Of a DNA stretch of 64,000 bases, positions 44,969 to 52,918 are shown piece by piece (position 1 is the stretch's first letter; every line of letters begins with the position of its first letter). The position numbers and the translations under genes are program-made. Source of the DNA: Deltaproteobacteria bacterium (GTDB taxonomy: Bacteria; Desulfobacterota; Desulfobacteria; Desulfobacterales; UBA5852); the NCBI GenBank assembly GCA_020444045.1, contig JAHLLS010000027.1:1-64000 (forward strand), given 5' to 3'. Below the pieces are notes generated by a model that saw only the letters and a program-made list of their open reading frames with translations, made no database searches and was not told the origin of the DNA.

Positions 44969-45913
44969 GTGAACGCCGTCCAGTTTGATCGCTACGGCGC
45001 GCCAACGGTTCTGGCCTGCCGCGAAGTTGCAGCGCCTGTCTGCGGACCGACGCAATTGCTGGTCCGGGTGCAGGCCGCTGGGGTGAATCCCAAAGACTGC
45101 CTGGTGCGCAAGGGCAAATTCCGCTGGTTCACGGGACGCCGCTTCCCCCTGGGGGTGGGCCATGATTTTGCCGGCACGGTTGAGGCGGTTGGGCCCCAGG
45201 TCCATGATTTTCAGGCAGGCGATGCCGTCTACGGCATGACCAACGGCTGGCAAGGCCGCACCTACGCCGAATTTTTATTGGCGCAACCATCGGAAACGGC
45301 GTTCAAACCGGCTTCTTTAGGATTCGCGGAAGCCGCGGCGGTTCCGCTGGCGGCCATGACCGCACTGCAAGCCCTGCGCGACATCGGCGGTGTGGCCCCT
45401 GGCCAGCGGGTCTGCATCAACGGCAGTTCCGGCGGGGTCGGGACCTTTGCGGTCCAGATCGCCGCCATTCTGGGAGCCCAAGTCACGGCGGTATGCAGTG
45501 GGCGCAATGCGGAGCTGGTCCGCCGGCTGGGTGCGCACCAGGTGCTCGACTATACCCGTGATGACATCCGGTGTCTGCCCGAACCCGTCGATGTTTTTTT
45601 CGATGTGTTTGGAAACGGCGTTTTCCCGGAAATCCGCCCTTGTCTGAAACCGCGCGGGCGGTTCATTTCGACCGTCCCCGGCTTCCCCATCTTTAAATGG
45701 GGGCTGTTTTCCCGCCTGTGGCCAGGGCCCCGTGCCCACCTGGTGATCGTTAAATCACGTGCGGCGGACCTGCAGACCCTTTCGGGCTGGATCGCCGAAG
45801 GGCGCCTGCACCCGGTCGTGGACCGGGAATACCCGCTGGCCGAAGCAGCACAGGCCCATGTCTATGTCGAAACCAAACGGGCCCGGGGTAAAGTCGTCCT
45901 GACGGTCGGCTGA
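44969..45913 (+). CDS. Zinc-independent medium-chain dehydrogenase/reductase (quinone oxidoreductase-like)
   Basis: MDR family oxidoreductase of 314 aa. The GroES-like N-terminal domain has GVNPKDCLVRKGKF and LGVGHDFAGTVEAVG; the Rossmann domain has INGSSGGVGTFAVQIAAILGAQVTAVCS, the NADPH-binding signature of the quinone oxidoreductase/RTN4IP1-like group. Catalytic zinc ligands are lacking. It likely reduces a quinone or an enone using NADPH. The start is GTG at 44969 after GGAGAAGCC. It lies 30 nt after the kinase gene, possibly in one transcript. Confidence 0.85.
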   Translation: MNAVQFDRYGAPTVLACREVAAPVCGPTQLLVRVQAAGVNPKDCLVRKGKFRWFTGRRFPLGVGHDFAGTVEAVGPQVHDFQAGDAVYGMTNGWQGRTYAEFLLAQPSETAFKPASLGFAEAAAVPLAAMTALQALRDIGGVAPGQRVCINGSSGGVGTFAVQIAAILGAQVTAVCSGRNAELVRRLGAHQVLDYTRDDIRCLPEPVDVFFDVFGNGVFPEIRPCLKPRGRFISTVPGFPIFKWGLFSRLWPGPRAHLVIVKSRAADLQTLSGWIAEGRLHPVVDREYPLAEAAQAHVYVETKRARGKVVLTVG

Positions 45914-45996
45914 CGGGCTGGAATACGGCGTGACTCTGCCCGGTGCTCTGCCGCGGCCCATATACCGGCGCAGCGCCATAGGAGCCATCGACGTCC

Positions 45997-46335
45997 ATGA
46001 CCAAAGAAGGCAAAACAACCATCCGAAGCGCCATCCATGACCCGGAGCGCCGGGGCATTCTGATTCCGGCCGGTCAACTTGAAGATAGTGGGCTGTCCGT
46101 CGGCGACCGTTTTACCCTCAAAAAAGGCCAGCGCGATCTTTTTGCCGTGACCCTTGTCAAGCACGCGGCAGGCGAGATCGTTTTCGATCGCAGCGGGATT
46201 TTTATCGAGCGCACCCGGCGTGTCGATATTCTGATGGGCGGTATTTTCGATGAATATGGCGTTGAAATCATTGACGCGGACCCCCCGATGCTGATCGTGA
46301 AAACGATGGATCCGGGGTTGGCCGCCATCCGCTGA
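45997..46335 (+). CDS. Hypothetical protein of 112 aa
   Basis: Small soluble protein without signal peptide or membrane helix. Notable segments are RRGILIPAGQLEDSGLSVGD and RSGIFIERTRRVDILMGGIF. The first resembles the beta-strand turn of AbrB/SpoVT-type DNA-binding swapped hairpins, but it is too weak for a call. Codon use fits the neighbours, and the ATG begins after GGAGCC. The gene lies between an oxidoreductase and a convergent RNA methyltransferase gene. Function unknown. Confidence 0.6.
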   Translation: MTKEGKTTIRSAIHDPERRGILIPAGQLEDSGLSVGDRFTLKKGQRDLFAVTLVKHAAGEIVFDRSGIFIERTRRVDILMGGIFDEYGVEIIDADPPMLIVKTMDPGLAAIR

Positions 46336-46443
46336 TGAACCCACGCGAACTGCGGATCGATTCAAAGATGGCCGCTGTGAGGCTGTGCGGCCGTCAGACC
46401 TGACGACGCATTCAAAGGGGCTTTCCAGCAGAGCGATTCTGAA

Positions 46444-47016
46444 TCAGGTTGCTTCGGGGGGGGCGGGGCTCAGCGAATGCTGGCGCAGGTATTCCCACAT
46501 GGCAATGGATGCCGCAATGCTGACGTTCAGGCTTTGGACCTGTCCGAACTGGGGGATGGTCAGGGATTGAATGTCGGTGTAGGCGCTGATATCCGCACTG
46601 ATGCCGAATTCTTCATGACCAAAGATGAAGGCACTGCGTCGAGGAAGGGCCGCCTGGGTGAGGGGTGGGCCTTCGACCGGATCCATCGTGAAGAGGGTGT
46701 AACCGTTTCCGATGAGATCGCGGTAGCAGGATTCAAAGTGGTCGTGGAAACGTGCCGGGACCCATTTGAAGGATCCCATGGCCGGGGCCGGGTCAAAAAA
46801 GTCGATGCCCACCAGGTGGATTTCACGGGCGCCGAACGCGTCCGCACTGCGGAATATTTTGCCGATGTTAAAGGAGGGTTTCAACCCGTCCAGAATAATA
46901 ACAAAATCGTTGGCGCCCGGGCGGGCCAGGAGGTTGGCGTTTTTCTGTCGTCGAAAACGCTGCTGGGCCGCGATCCGTTTTTTTTCGAGGCGACGCCGGA
47001 TTTGTCTGAGTCCCAT
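46444..47016 (-). CDS. SpoU/TrmH family RNA 2'-O-methyltransferase
   Basis: Methyltransferase of 190 aa with the SPOUT trefoil-knot motifs: motif 1 Asn/Arg in FNIGKIFRSADAFG, motif 2 in AFIFGHEEFGIS and motif 3 in IPQFGQVQSLNVSIAASI. The N-terminus carries a basic charged helix (RQIRRRLEKKRIAAQQ) for RNA binding. It uses SAM to methylate a ribose in tRNA or rRNA. TrmH for tRNA Gm18 is a candidate, but the exact nucleotide is unknown. Confidence 0.88.
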   Translation of the reverse strand: MGLRQIRRRLEKKRIAAQQRFRRQKNANLLARPGANDFVIILDGLKPSFNIGKIFRSADAFGAREIHLVGIDFFDPAPAMGSFKWVPARFHDHFESCYRDLIGNGYTLFTMDPVEGPPLTQAALPRRSAFIFGHEEFGISADISAYTDIQSLTIPQFGQVQSLNVSIAASIAMWEYLRQHSLSPAPPEAT

Positions 47017-47190
47017 GGTTGCTTTGATGCCCTATGCATAGGGGCGTCGCTGACGCCGTGTTGGTTGAAAAAGCTTTCGTATGTTTTGGCGGATGCCTAA
47101 CACGGCTGCTCCCGGGAATCAAGGCACCCCGTTTGGCGGTGCCGCCAAAAGCAAGGGCGGCCCTGGATTGGTTGGCGAAAGGATATGGGT

Positions 47191-47955
47191 ATGGTGTTCC
47201 AAGAAATAGATGGCATCGGGTTTGCGGCGGGGCGCTGGCCCCTTGACCAGGACCGTCCGACGCTTGTCTTTATTCATGGTTCCGGCGGGAGCCACGCCTT
47301 GTGGCAGGGCCAGGTCGATGCCATGCTGACCACGGCCAACACCATTGCGGTGGATCTGCCGGGCCATGGCGCCAGCCGCGGGCCCGGGTGCGACCGTGTG
47401 TCGCGCTATGCGGATGCTGTAGCTGGCTTGATCGAGCGACTTGGGGCGCCTCGTCCGGTTCCTTGCGGATTGAGCATCGGCGGTGCGATCGTACTGCAAT
47501 TACTGCTGGACAGACCGGCGCTGCTGGCGGGCGGGGTCCTGATCGGCACAGGAGCCCGCTTGCGCGTCCTTCCCGACATTATCGAGGCTATCGAAACCGA
47601 CTACGCGCACTTTATCGACATGCTGGGCCAGTTTGGTGCCTCAGAAAAAACCGATCCGGCGCGGCTTACCCCGATCATGCATGCCACTGCAAGCTGCGCG
47701 CCCGCTGTGACGGCCGGCGATTTTCGTGCTTGCGACCGATTCGACGTGATGGACCGGCTCGACCGGATCGACACGCCGGTCCTGGTCCTTTGTGGCGCAG
47801 ATGACCGATTGACGCCACCGAAATACAGCGCCTATCTTGAAACCCACATTCGCGGCAGCCGGCGGGTAACTATCCCGGATGCCGGCCATCTTGTGCCTGT
47901 TGAGCAGCCCGTTGCGGTGAATCGGGAATTGACGGCCTTTATGGCGCAATTGTAG
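47191..47955 (+). CDS. Alpha/beta hydrolase
   Basis: Alpha/beta hydrolase of 254 aa. The oxyanion region is FIHGSGGSHALW, the nucleophile is in CGLSIGGAIVLQL, the acid in LCGADDRLTPP and the His in PDAGHLVPVEQP. AAAGGA at 47178-47183 is 7 nt before the ATG at 47191, better than the ATG at 47185. Esterase or lactonase activity is likely. No pathway context is evident; a second, unrelated member is at 30609. Confidence 0.8.
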   Translation: MVFQEIDGIGFAAGRWPLDQDRPTLVFIHGSGGSHALWQGQVDAMLTTANTIAVDLPGHGASRGPGCDRVSRYADAVAGLIERLGAPRPVPCGLSIGGAIVLQLLLDRPALLAGGVLIGTGARLRVLPDIIEAIETDYAHFIDMLGQFGASEKTDPARLTPIMHATASCAPAVTAGDFRACDRFDVMDRLDRIDTPVLVLCGADDRLTPPKYSAYLETHIRGSRRVTIPDAGHLVPVEQPVAVNRELTAFMAQL

Positions 47956-48134
47956 CTGCGGGCACAAGTGGCTTGTGCACATCCGCCGGGATAACGCCCT
48001 GTTTCCTTCCAGCTATAGGCCGAATTTTGGTAAAGTTTTTTTGCCGGTTTTCAAACGCTTTACAAACAGCCCGGTATCCTTTAGTCTTCCCCCTATCATT
48101 ATCAACAACAGGACTGTTGGATAGGAGCGATATC

Positions 48135-48335
48135 ATGGAAACCATTCAGAAATATCGATGTGAAACGTGTGGCATGCAGGTCGAATTCAAGGGCGCAGCG
48201 CCGGCCGTCTCCGATTGCTGTCAGGGCCGATGGATCGCGGTGGAAAAGCTGCCCGCCTGCGGGATGCCGGCTTCGGCCGAGCATTCCCGGTTTGATACGG
48301 ATGACGACCCTTGTGATGATGGCCGCTCCGGCTGA
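48135..48335 (+). CDS. Small cysteine-rich protein, probable zinc ribbon
   Basis: Protein of 66 aa starting METIQKYRCETCGMQVEF. A CxxC pair (C9, C12) is followed by SDCCQGRW and later CGMP, a spacing that could bind zinc or an Fe-S center, and the tail is acidic (DTDDDPCDD). TAGGAG precedes the ATG at 48135. It resembles small rubredoxin-like or desulfoferrodoxin N-terminal knuckles only in the Cys motif. Function unknown. cutA follows 78 nt downstream. Confidence 0.55.
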   Translation: METIQKYRCETCGMQVEFKGAAPAVSDCCQGRWIAVEKLPACGMPASAEHSRFDTDDDPCDDGRSG

Positions 48336-48413
48336 AAATTCTTCCAGTAGGACCCCCATAAACGCATCGACGGCCCTACCGCATCAGGGCCGGTATCGAA
48401 AGCGAGGCCTGCC

Positions 48414-48737
48414 ATGAGCGCGCAATTTGTTTACATGACGGCGGGAAGTGCGGAGGAGGCCCAGCGGATTGGCGAGGCGTTGGTGGAGAATCGGCTGGCG
48501 GCCTGCGTCAACATTCTGGATGGCATGCGCAGCATCTACCGCTGGGAGGGGAAAGTCCAGAAGGACCGGGAAGTGGTCATGATCGCCAAAACGACCCGGG
48601 ACCGGTTGCCGGCCCTGATCGACACCGTGACGGCCCTGCACAGCTATGACTGTCCCTGTATCGTGAGCGTCGCTATCGACGGTGGCCATCCGGACTTTCT
48701 GGCATGGATCAGCGCCGAGATGCACGACATCGAATAG
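48414..48737 (+). CDS. cutA: CutA divalent-cation tolerance protein
   Basis: Trimeric CutA1 family protein of 107 aa with a ferredoxin-like fold related to PII. Family marks are AQRIGEALVENRLAACVNIL, SIYRWEGKVQKDREVVMIAKT and SYDCPCIVS. It has been linked to copper and other divalent metal tolerance in enterobacteria; its general role is unclear. The length is normal. Confidence 0.92.
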   Translation: MSAQFVYMTAGSAEEAQRIGEALVENRLAACVNILDGMRSIYRWEGKVQKDREVVMIAKTTRDRLPALIDTVTALHSYDCPCIVSVAIDGGHPDFLAWISAEMHDIE

Positions 48738-48788
48738 CGTTCGCTTGTTAATCGCCGCCACACTGGTATGCGATTGACCTAAACGCGC

Positions 48789-48838
48789 CGCCTCTGGTGG
48801 AGGGTCCGGAGAGGTTTGACCGATCCGGGGTGCTTTTA
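48789..48838. repeat. Short possible repeat motif (also near 14950 and 24108)
   Basis: The word CCTCTGGTGGAGGGTCCGGAGAGG recurs in diverged form at about 14955-14977 (TTTCTGGTTGAGGACGTGGAGAGG) and 24108-24131 (CCTCTGGTGGAGGACCCGAAGCGG). All three are intergenic, near gene ends. The CCTC-GAGG ends could form a small stem. The similarity is short, so chance is not excluded. Confidence 0.3.
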
Positions 48839-48889
48839 TGAAATATCGTTTTTAAATCACCTTCCTTTGTTATAACCGAGCGATTCTGA

Positions 48890-51256
48890 TTAGCTGGCAT
48901 CATGTCCGGTCCGTTGAATAATTTCCTCCTGCAGTTCCGGTGTCAGATCCACGAAATAGTCGCTGTAGCCGGCGACCCGCACGATCAGGTCGCGATAGGC
49001 GTCCGGCGTCTGCTGGGCCTGGCGCAGGGTCTCGGCATCCACCACGTTGAATTGGATGTGGTGGCCGTCCATCCTGAAATAGGTCCTGACCAGCTGGGCC
49101 AGGCGGTCGATCCCGGTCTCGTCTGCCAGAATATGGGGCAGGAACTTCTGGTTCAGCAAGGTGCCGCCGGTGCGCAGGTGGTCGATCTTGCCTGCGGACT
49201 TGAGCACCGCGGTGGGGCCCCGGCGGTCGGCGCCCTGGACCGGCGAAATGCCTTCGGATAACGATGCGCCGGCCCTGCGGCCGTCCGGGGTGGCGCCCAA
49301 TTTACTCCCGAAATAAACATGTACGGTGGTGGGCAGCAGGTTGATGCGATAGACGCCGCCCTTGGTGTTGGGACGGCCGTCGACCGCCCGGTAATAGGCC
49401 TCGAAAACCGCTCGCATGATATCATCGGCGGCGTCATCGTCGTTGCCGTAGCGGGGTGTTTCATCCGCTATCCTGCGCCGCAGGGCCTCGGCATCCTTGA
49501 AATCGCCGGCCAGCAGCTTGCCCATTTCCGGCATGGAGAGCAGCCGGCGGTCGAACACATTATATTTCAAGGAAGACAGGCTGTCGGTCAGGGTGCCGAG
49601 CCCCACGCCCTGGATGTAGGAGGTGTTGTAGCGGGCGCCGCCGGCATTGTAGTCACGGCCATTGGCGATGCAGTCGTCGATGAGCAGCGATAGAAACGGC
49701 ACCGGCATGTACTTGGCGTTGAGGCGCTCGATGATGTTGTTGCCCAGGATTTTGATGTCCACGAAGTAGGCCAACTGTCGTTCGAAGGCCGCGAACAGGT
49801 CTTCAAAACAGGTGAAATCCTCTGCGGTCCCGGTGGACGGACCGATGCGGTCGCCGGATAGCGGGTCCACCCCGTCATTCAGGGTCAGTTCAAGGATTTT
49901 AGGAAGGTTGAAATAGCCGGTCAGGATATAACATTCCCGGCCGAAGGCACCGCTTTCCACGCATCCGCTGGCGCCGCCGCAGCGGGCGTCGGCAAGGGAC
50001 TTGCCCTGGCGCACCAGTTCCTGAACGATGGCATCGGTGTTGAAGATGGAGGGTTGACCGAAACCGGTCTTGATGATGTGCAGCGCCCGCTTCAGGAACC
50101 GGTCCGGGTTTTTCTTGCTGATCTGGACCATGGCGCTGGGCTGCAGCAGCCGCATTTCCTCCACCACGTCCAGGATGAGATAGCTCAGCTCATTGACCGC
50201 GTCGGCTCCGTCCGGCGTGAGGCCGCCCGTGTTGATCAGGGCGAAGTCCACATAGGTGTTGCTTTCCCTGGCGGTCACCCCGACCTTGGGGGGCGCCGGA
50301 TGGTTGTTGAACTTGATCCAGAAGGCCTGGAGCAGTTCCCGGGCACGTGCTTCGGTCAACGTGCCGCTGTCGATTTCCCGGCGGAAAAACGGGTAGAGGT
50401 GCTGATCCAGGCGGCCGGGGTTGAAGGCATCCCAGGGGTTCAACTCCGTGATGACCCCCACGTGGACAAACCAGTAATATTGCAGGGCCTCCCAGAAGGT
50501 GTCCGGTTTGTGGGCCGGCACTTTGCGGCAGATGGCGGCCATGGCCCGCAGTTCTTCGGCCCGCTCGGGGTCGGCCGCTTCCGCGGCCAATTGCGTGAGT
50601 TCCCGGGCATGCCGGCGGGCAAAGGCGATCAGGGCATCGGCCGCCATATCCATGGCCTGCAGCTGTTCCCGTTTGTCCAGGGCCTGCGGATCATTATAGA
50701 AGTCCAGGGCGGCCTGGGCTTCGGCGATTTCCTGCTTCAAATCCAGGAAGCCTTTGTGGTAGATTTTGTCTCCCAGCACCGTGTGCCCCGGTGAACGCTG
50801 TTCCTGGAATTCGGTAAATACACCGGCGCGATAGGCCGTCTTCCAGCGTTCGGGGAGCTGCGCAAACATGCGGTCGCGAAGGGTGCGGCCCTGCCAGAAG
50901 GGAATGATCTCTTCTTCATACGCCCGCTGCATGTCCGCGTCGGATCTGTAGGGCACTTTGGGACGTTCGTTGAGCAGGGCGAGATCGTCAAGGCTGTGCA
51001 GACAGATTTCGGGATAGGTCGGCGTGGCTTTGGGGGCCGGGCCGCGTTCACCGACGATCAACTCCCCCGGATGGATGGCGATGTGTTTGTTTTCCAGGAT
51101 GTGGCTGAAAATGCGGGCGCGTTGGATCGGCACGGCATCGCCTTCCAGACGGCCGCCTTGAAGCAATTCGGTGATCAGCAGCGCCCGTTCGGGGCTCAGG
51201 CTGGCCTGGGCCTCGACGCTCTGCCGGCGAAGGTTGTGAATGCGGTCGTTGATCAT
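48890..51256 (-). CDS. hypD: Glycyl radical enzyme, trans-4-hydroxy-L-proline dehydratase-like
   Basis: Glycyl radical enzyme of 788 aa. The thiyl Cys is near residue 431 in GGASGCVESGAFG; the Glu two after the Cys is typical of glycyl radical dehydratases. The radical Gly is near 762 in RVAGYSDYF. Segments such as IHPGELIVGERGPAPKATPTYPE, FTEFQEQRSPGHTVLGDKIY and WVKFNNxPAPPKVG-like IKFNNHPAPPKVG agree closely with the clostridial HypD that dehydrates trans-4-hydroxyproline to pyrroline-5-carboxylate. It is encoded 2 nt after the activase gene and divergent from a TRAP transporter. A related dehydratase of another substrate is the main alternative. Confidence 0.78.
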   Translation of the reverse strand: MINDRIHNLRRQSVEAQASLSPERALLITELLQGGRLEGDAVPIQRARIFSHILENKHIAIHPGELIVGERGPAPKATPTYPEICLHSLDDLALLNERPKVPYRSDADMQRAYEEEIIPFWQGRTLRDRMFAQLPERWKTAYRAGVFTEFQEQRSPGHTVLGDKIYHKGFLDLKQEIAEAQAALDFYNDPQALDKREQLQAMDMAADALIAFARRHARELTQLAAEAADPERAEELRAMAAICRKVPAHKPDTFWEALQYYWFVHVGVITELNPWDAFNPGRLDQHLYPFFRREIDSGTLTEARARELLQAFWIKFNNHPAPPKVGVTARESNTYVDFALINTGGLTPDGADAVNELSYLILDVVEEMRLLQPSAMVQISKKNPDRFLKRALHIIKTGFGQPSIFNTDAIVQELVRQGKSLADARCGGASGCVESGAFGRECYILTGYFNLPKILELTLNDGVDPLSGDRIGPSTGTAEDFTCFEDLFAAFERQLAYFVDIKILGNNIIERLNAKYMPVPFLSLLIDDCIANGRDYNAGGARYNTSYIQGVGLGTLTDSLSSLKYNVFDRRLLSMPEMGKLLAGDFKDAEALRRRIADETPRYGNDDDAADDIMRAVFEAYYRAVDGRPNTKGGVYRINLLPTTVHVYFGSKLGATPDGRRAGASLSEGISPVQGADRRGPTAVLKSAGKIDHLRTGGTLLNQKFLPHILADETGIDRLAQLVRTYFRMDGHHIQFNVVDAETLRQAQQTPDAYRDLIVRVAGYSDYFVDLTPELQEEIIQRTGHDAS

Positions 51257-51258
51257 GC

Positions 51259-52047
51259 TTAGCCTCCCACCTGAACGGTGAATCCGCCGTTTTCTAAATC
51301 GTTTTTTACACGCGCGATGGTCGCTTCCCCCGGCGGTTCAAGATTGCCCAGGCGGTCCGGCTGCCCGAGTCGATGATATTTTTGCCGATGGATGCCATGG
51401 AAGGGCAGCAGGTCGATGCGCTGCAACCCCAGATCCGTCAGAAGGGCGCCCATCTGGGCCAGGTTTTCGGATGTATCGTTGATCTGCGGGATCAGCGGAA
51501 AGCGAATGACGACCGTGCGTCCGGTTTTGACCAGATGACACAGATTTGCCAGAATACGCGCGTTTGACACACCGGTAAAAGTTTGGTGCTGGCGGTCATC
51601 TATCAACTTAAGATCGTAAAGAAAGAGATCAACCAGGGGCGCGATTCGGGCAACGATTTCCGGTGTCGCATAGCCGGTGGTGTCGAGGGCGGTATGGATA
51701 CCCTGCCCACGGCACCCGGTCAGAAGTCCTGCCAGAAAATCTGGCTGCGCCAAAGGTTCGCCGCCGGAAAAAGTGACGCCGCCCCCACTTTCGTCATAGA
51801 AAAGCCGGTCTTTTTCGATCTCCGCCATGACTGCGTCGACGCTCATGTGGGTGCCCACCGGCACGGCATCCCCCGGCGCGTCTCCGTTTAGTCCGGCCGC
51901 CATGGGTTCCGGTTCCGGGCGCCGCCCTTCCGGATTGTGGCACCACCAGCAGTCCAGAGGACACCCCTTCAGGAAAACCGTGGTGCGGATACCCGGCCCA
52001 TCGTGGATGGCGAATTTTTTAATGTCAAAGATAGTGCCCTGCGTCAT
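51259..52047 (-). CDS. hypE: Glycyl radical enzyme activase (radical SAM)
   Basis: Radical SAM enzyme of 262 aa that installs the glycyl radical on the adjacent enzyme. The cluster motif is C29, C33, C36 in KGCPLDCWWC, after DGPGIRTTVFL. GGGVTFSGGEPL binds SAM. Most activases of dehydratase-type glycyl radical enzymes carry a ferredoxin-like insert with extra CxxCxxC motifs after the radical SAM Cys. Here the corresponding stretch (about residues 40-65, PEPEPMAAGLNGDAPG) has no Cys, so the enzyme resembles the short pyruvate-formate-lyase activase form. It is the first gene of the minus-strand operon; GGAGAA precedes the ATG. Confidence 0.82.
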   Translation of the reverse strand: MTQGTIFDIKKFAIHDGPGIRTTVFLKGCPLDCWWCHNPEGRRPEPEPMAAGLNGDAPGDAVPVGTHMSVDAVMAEIEKDRLFYDESGGGVTFSGGEPLAQPDFLAGLLTGCRGQGIHTALDTTGYATPEIVARIAPLVDLFLYDLKLIDDRQHQTFTGVSNARILANLCHLVKTGRTVVIRFPLIPQINDTSENLAQMGALLTDLGLQRIDLLPFHGIHRQKYHRLGQPDRLGNLEPPGEATIARVKNDLENGGFTVQVGG

Positions 52048-52210
52048 GCGTTCTTATTCTCCTGCGACCGTTTCGGCAGTTCCGGGCGACGAGTCGAGCC
52101 CATGTTGCGGTAATGGAAGACTATCTATCATATCCCCGATCCGCCTGTAAAATCCGTCCATCATTACGGCTGCTAAGGATGGGACCCGATAAATGAACGG
52201 CATTCATCTG

Positions 52211-52240
52211 TTGACAGGGGATTTACACCCATAATATACA
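52211..52240 (+). promoter_or_regulatory. Sigma70-like promoter of the TRAP operon
   Basis: TTGACA at 52211-52216 with TATACA at 52235-52240 (18-nt spacer), or TAATAT at 52232-52237 (15 nt). Transcription would start near 52247, leaving a leader of about 140 nt before dctQ. Confidence 0.5.
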
Positions 52241-52342
52241 AAGTCTATTCCTTTCACGGCGTTATCCTAGCGGGGCCGGGCTTCCATACCGATGGCGAGG
52301 CCGGCATCGTTTGTCGCGACATTTGACGCTTAACCTGACGGC

Positions 52343-52357
52343 TCCGACATTGTCGGA
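52343..52357. promoter_or_regulatory. Palindrome, possible operator or leader hairpin
   Basis: TCCGAC-ATT-GTCGGA, a perfect 6-bp inverted repeat 30 nt before dctQ and downstream of the promoter. It could bind a dimeric regulator or form a leader hairpin near the ribosome-binding site. Confidence 0.35.
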
Positions 52358-52387
52358 CCATTTTTTATTTCGGCGGAAGAAAATTGA

Positions 52388-52918
52388 ATGGGATTGATAA
52401 AAACATTTTGTCGCTGGGTTGATGCGCTCAACACCTGGGTGGGGCATGTCGTGGCCTGGGCCACGGCCATTGTCGTGGCGGTTGTTTTCATCGACGTGAT
52501 CATGCGCTACGCCTTCAATATCAGCTTCGTTTTTACCCAGGAGCTCGAATGGCATTTATTCGCGTTCATCTTTCTGATGGGGGCGGGCTACACCCTGCTG
52601 AAAGACGGGCACGTGCGGGTGGACATCATCTACCAGCGCTGCAGCCCCAAAACCAAGGCCTGGATCAATTTGCTGGGGGTGATTTTCTTTCTGATTCCCG
52701 GCTGCTACATGGTTATCGCCACTTCGCTCAATTTTGTCTACAACGCGTGGGTCGTCATGGAGGGATCTCCCGATCCGGGAGGCATTCCCTACCGTTTCAT
52801 TCTCAAAAGCTTCATTCCGGCGGGTTTTGTGCTGATCCTGCTCCAGGGGCTTTCCCTGGGGGGCAAAAGCCTGCTGACCATCCTCGGAAAAGAGATTGAG
52901 ACGGAGGGGGAACGCTAA
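52388..52918 (+). CDS. dctQ: TRAP transporter small membrane subunit (DctQ)
   Basis: Membrane protein of 176 aa with four helices, the small subunit of tripartite ATP-independent periplasmic transporters. The pattern VDALNTWVGHVVAWAT, FIDVIMRYAFN and TQELEWHLFAFIFLMGAGYTL is standard. It assembles with DctM in the inner membrane. Its stop overlaps the dctM start (TAATG). Confidence 0.88.
   Translation: MGLIKTFCRWVDALNTWVGHVVAWATAIVVAVVFIDVIMRYAFNISFVFTQELEWHLFAFIFLMGAGYTLLKDGHVRVDIIYQRCSPKTKAWINLLGVIFFLIPGCYMVIATSLNFVYNAWVVMEGSPDPGGIPYRFILKSFIPAGFVLILLQGLSLGGKSLLTILGKEIETEGER

Larger units (their letters stand above)
52048..52387. other. Divergent regulatory region between hypED and dctQMP genes
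   Basis: No gene is seen. It holds a promoter for the TRAP genes (52211-52240), a 15-bp inverted repeat (52343-52357), and presumably the promoter for the activase operon. Both transcripts start here, so shared control is likely. Confidence 0.5.

Noticed and set aside
42554..45253. 899-aa minus-strand open frame opposite the hybrid kinase
   Set aside because: Antisense shadow; the opposite strand has all histidine kinase and receiver motifs in order.
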